A DNA stretch of 64,000 nt. It comes from Neodiprion pinetum. Taxonomy: Eukaryota; Arthropoda; Insecta; Hymenoptera; Diprionidae. The stretch spans positions 3,085,021-3,149,020 of the forward strand of contig NC_060235.2 of assembly GCF_021155775.2 (NCBI RefSeq), read 5' to 3'. This document shows, piece by piece, positions 63,666 through 64,000 of this stretch (within the stretch, counting starts at the first letter, position 1; each line of letters opens with the position of its first letter). The notes below the pieces were generated by a model. It searched no databases. It saw only the letters and a program-made list of their open reading frames with translations, and was not told the DNA's origin. The position numbers and the translations under genes are program-made.

Positions 63666-64000
63666 ATTACACGGTACAAGCTGTCGCAAGCTCGTTGGAA
63701 AATCCTTGTAAATTTTTCGAAGATTCTTTTCAAATTGTTTTTCTCGACTACGAGTATTACAAGTTCATATTCGATGTTTGCCGTTCGAGGAAATTCCTCC
63801 GGATTACGAAACTTCCGCAAGGGTGTAAGAATTTGGAGTAGACGTTTGCCGATCGTTTGTCGCAGAGTCGACTAGTTGGACTCGAGCATTCGATCATCGC
63901 GGTTGGTTAGATACTCCTGAGTTTAACCTGTCTGAAGTGGCGGTTAGAAGATGGGAAAGTTTTCCGGGGTAGTTGGCCGCTTTTCTCGCGAATAAACTTT

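Larger units (their letters stand above)
56701..64000. other. Non-coding, AT-rich stretch
   Basis: Composition returns to that of the first 45 kb. It holds two MITE-like copies, GGAA and TTC/TTA microsatellites and a fragment of repeat A (listed separately). GC-richer patches at 57890-58060, 60060-60300 and 61860-62340 have no convincing coding frame. Confidence 0.55.

Overview
This is a piece of a eukaryotic nuclear genome, most likely an arthropod and probably an insect. It shows no operons, ribosome-binding sites or long intronless genes. Instead it is AT-rich, with many long A/T homopolymers, dinucleotide to tetranucleotide microsatellites, diverged dispersed repeats, and short open segments bounded by GT/AG splice signals. 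The texture resembles hymenopteran genomes with large introns, but that is only an impression, because no taxonomically diagnostic gene was recognised.

The window is overwhelmingly non-coding. The best-supported genic content is one gene on the minus strand, seen as two exons about 14.2 kb apart. The exon at 25957-26134 encodes a Cys- and Pro-rich segment. The exon at 11644-11756 encodes a single transmembrane helix. Their splice phases match (0 to 0) and only one frame is open in the first. Together they read as the juxtamembrane region and membrane anchor of a single-pass membrane protein. Its other exons were not found and may lie outside the window. No family could be named.

Layout. 1-11.2 kb: AT-rich, with two copies of dispersed repeat A in plus orientation and one in minus. 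11.2-11.55 kb: an inverted repeat whose arms carry identical GCGCATGCGC palindromes, next to the membrane exon. 11.76-25.96 kb: intron, with microsatellites and a 0.8-kb inverted-repeat element at 21.47-22.29 kb. 26.1-30 kb: a MITE-like copy, an AAT microsatellite, a three-unit tandem repeat, and a possible signal-peptide exon on the plus strand at 29894-30001. 30-45.8 kb: no genes, a TGTAATC-type minisatellite at about 33 kb, and a GC-rich, G/C-run-rich block at 37.6-38.3 kb. 45.8-56.7 kb: a compositionally distinct block of higher GC almost free of homopolymers, holding weak exon and promoter candidates. 56.7-64 kb: AT-rich again, with two more MITE copies flanking a GGAA-repeat tract.

No rRNA, tRNA, CRISPR array, transposase or reverse-transcriptase gene was found. 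The most interesting items are the split membrane-protein gene, the three-copy MITE family, the inverted repeat carrying NRF-1-like palindromes, and the compositional island at 45.8-56.7 kb.
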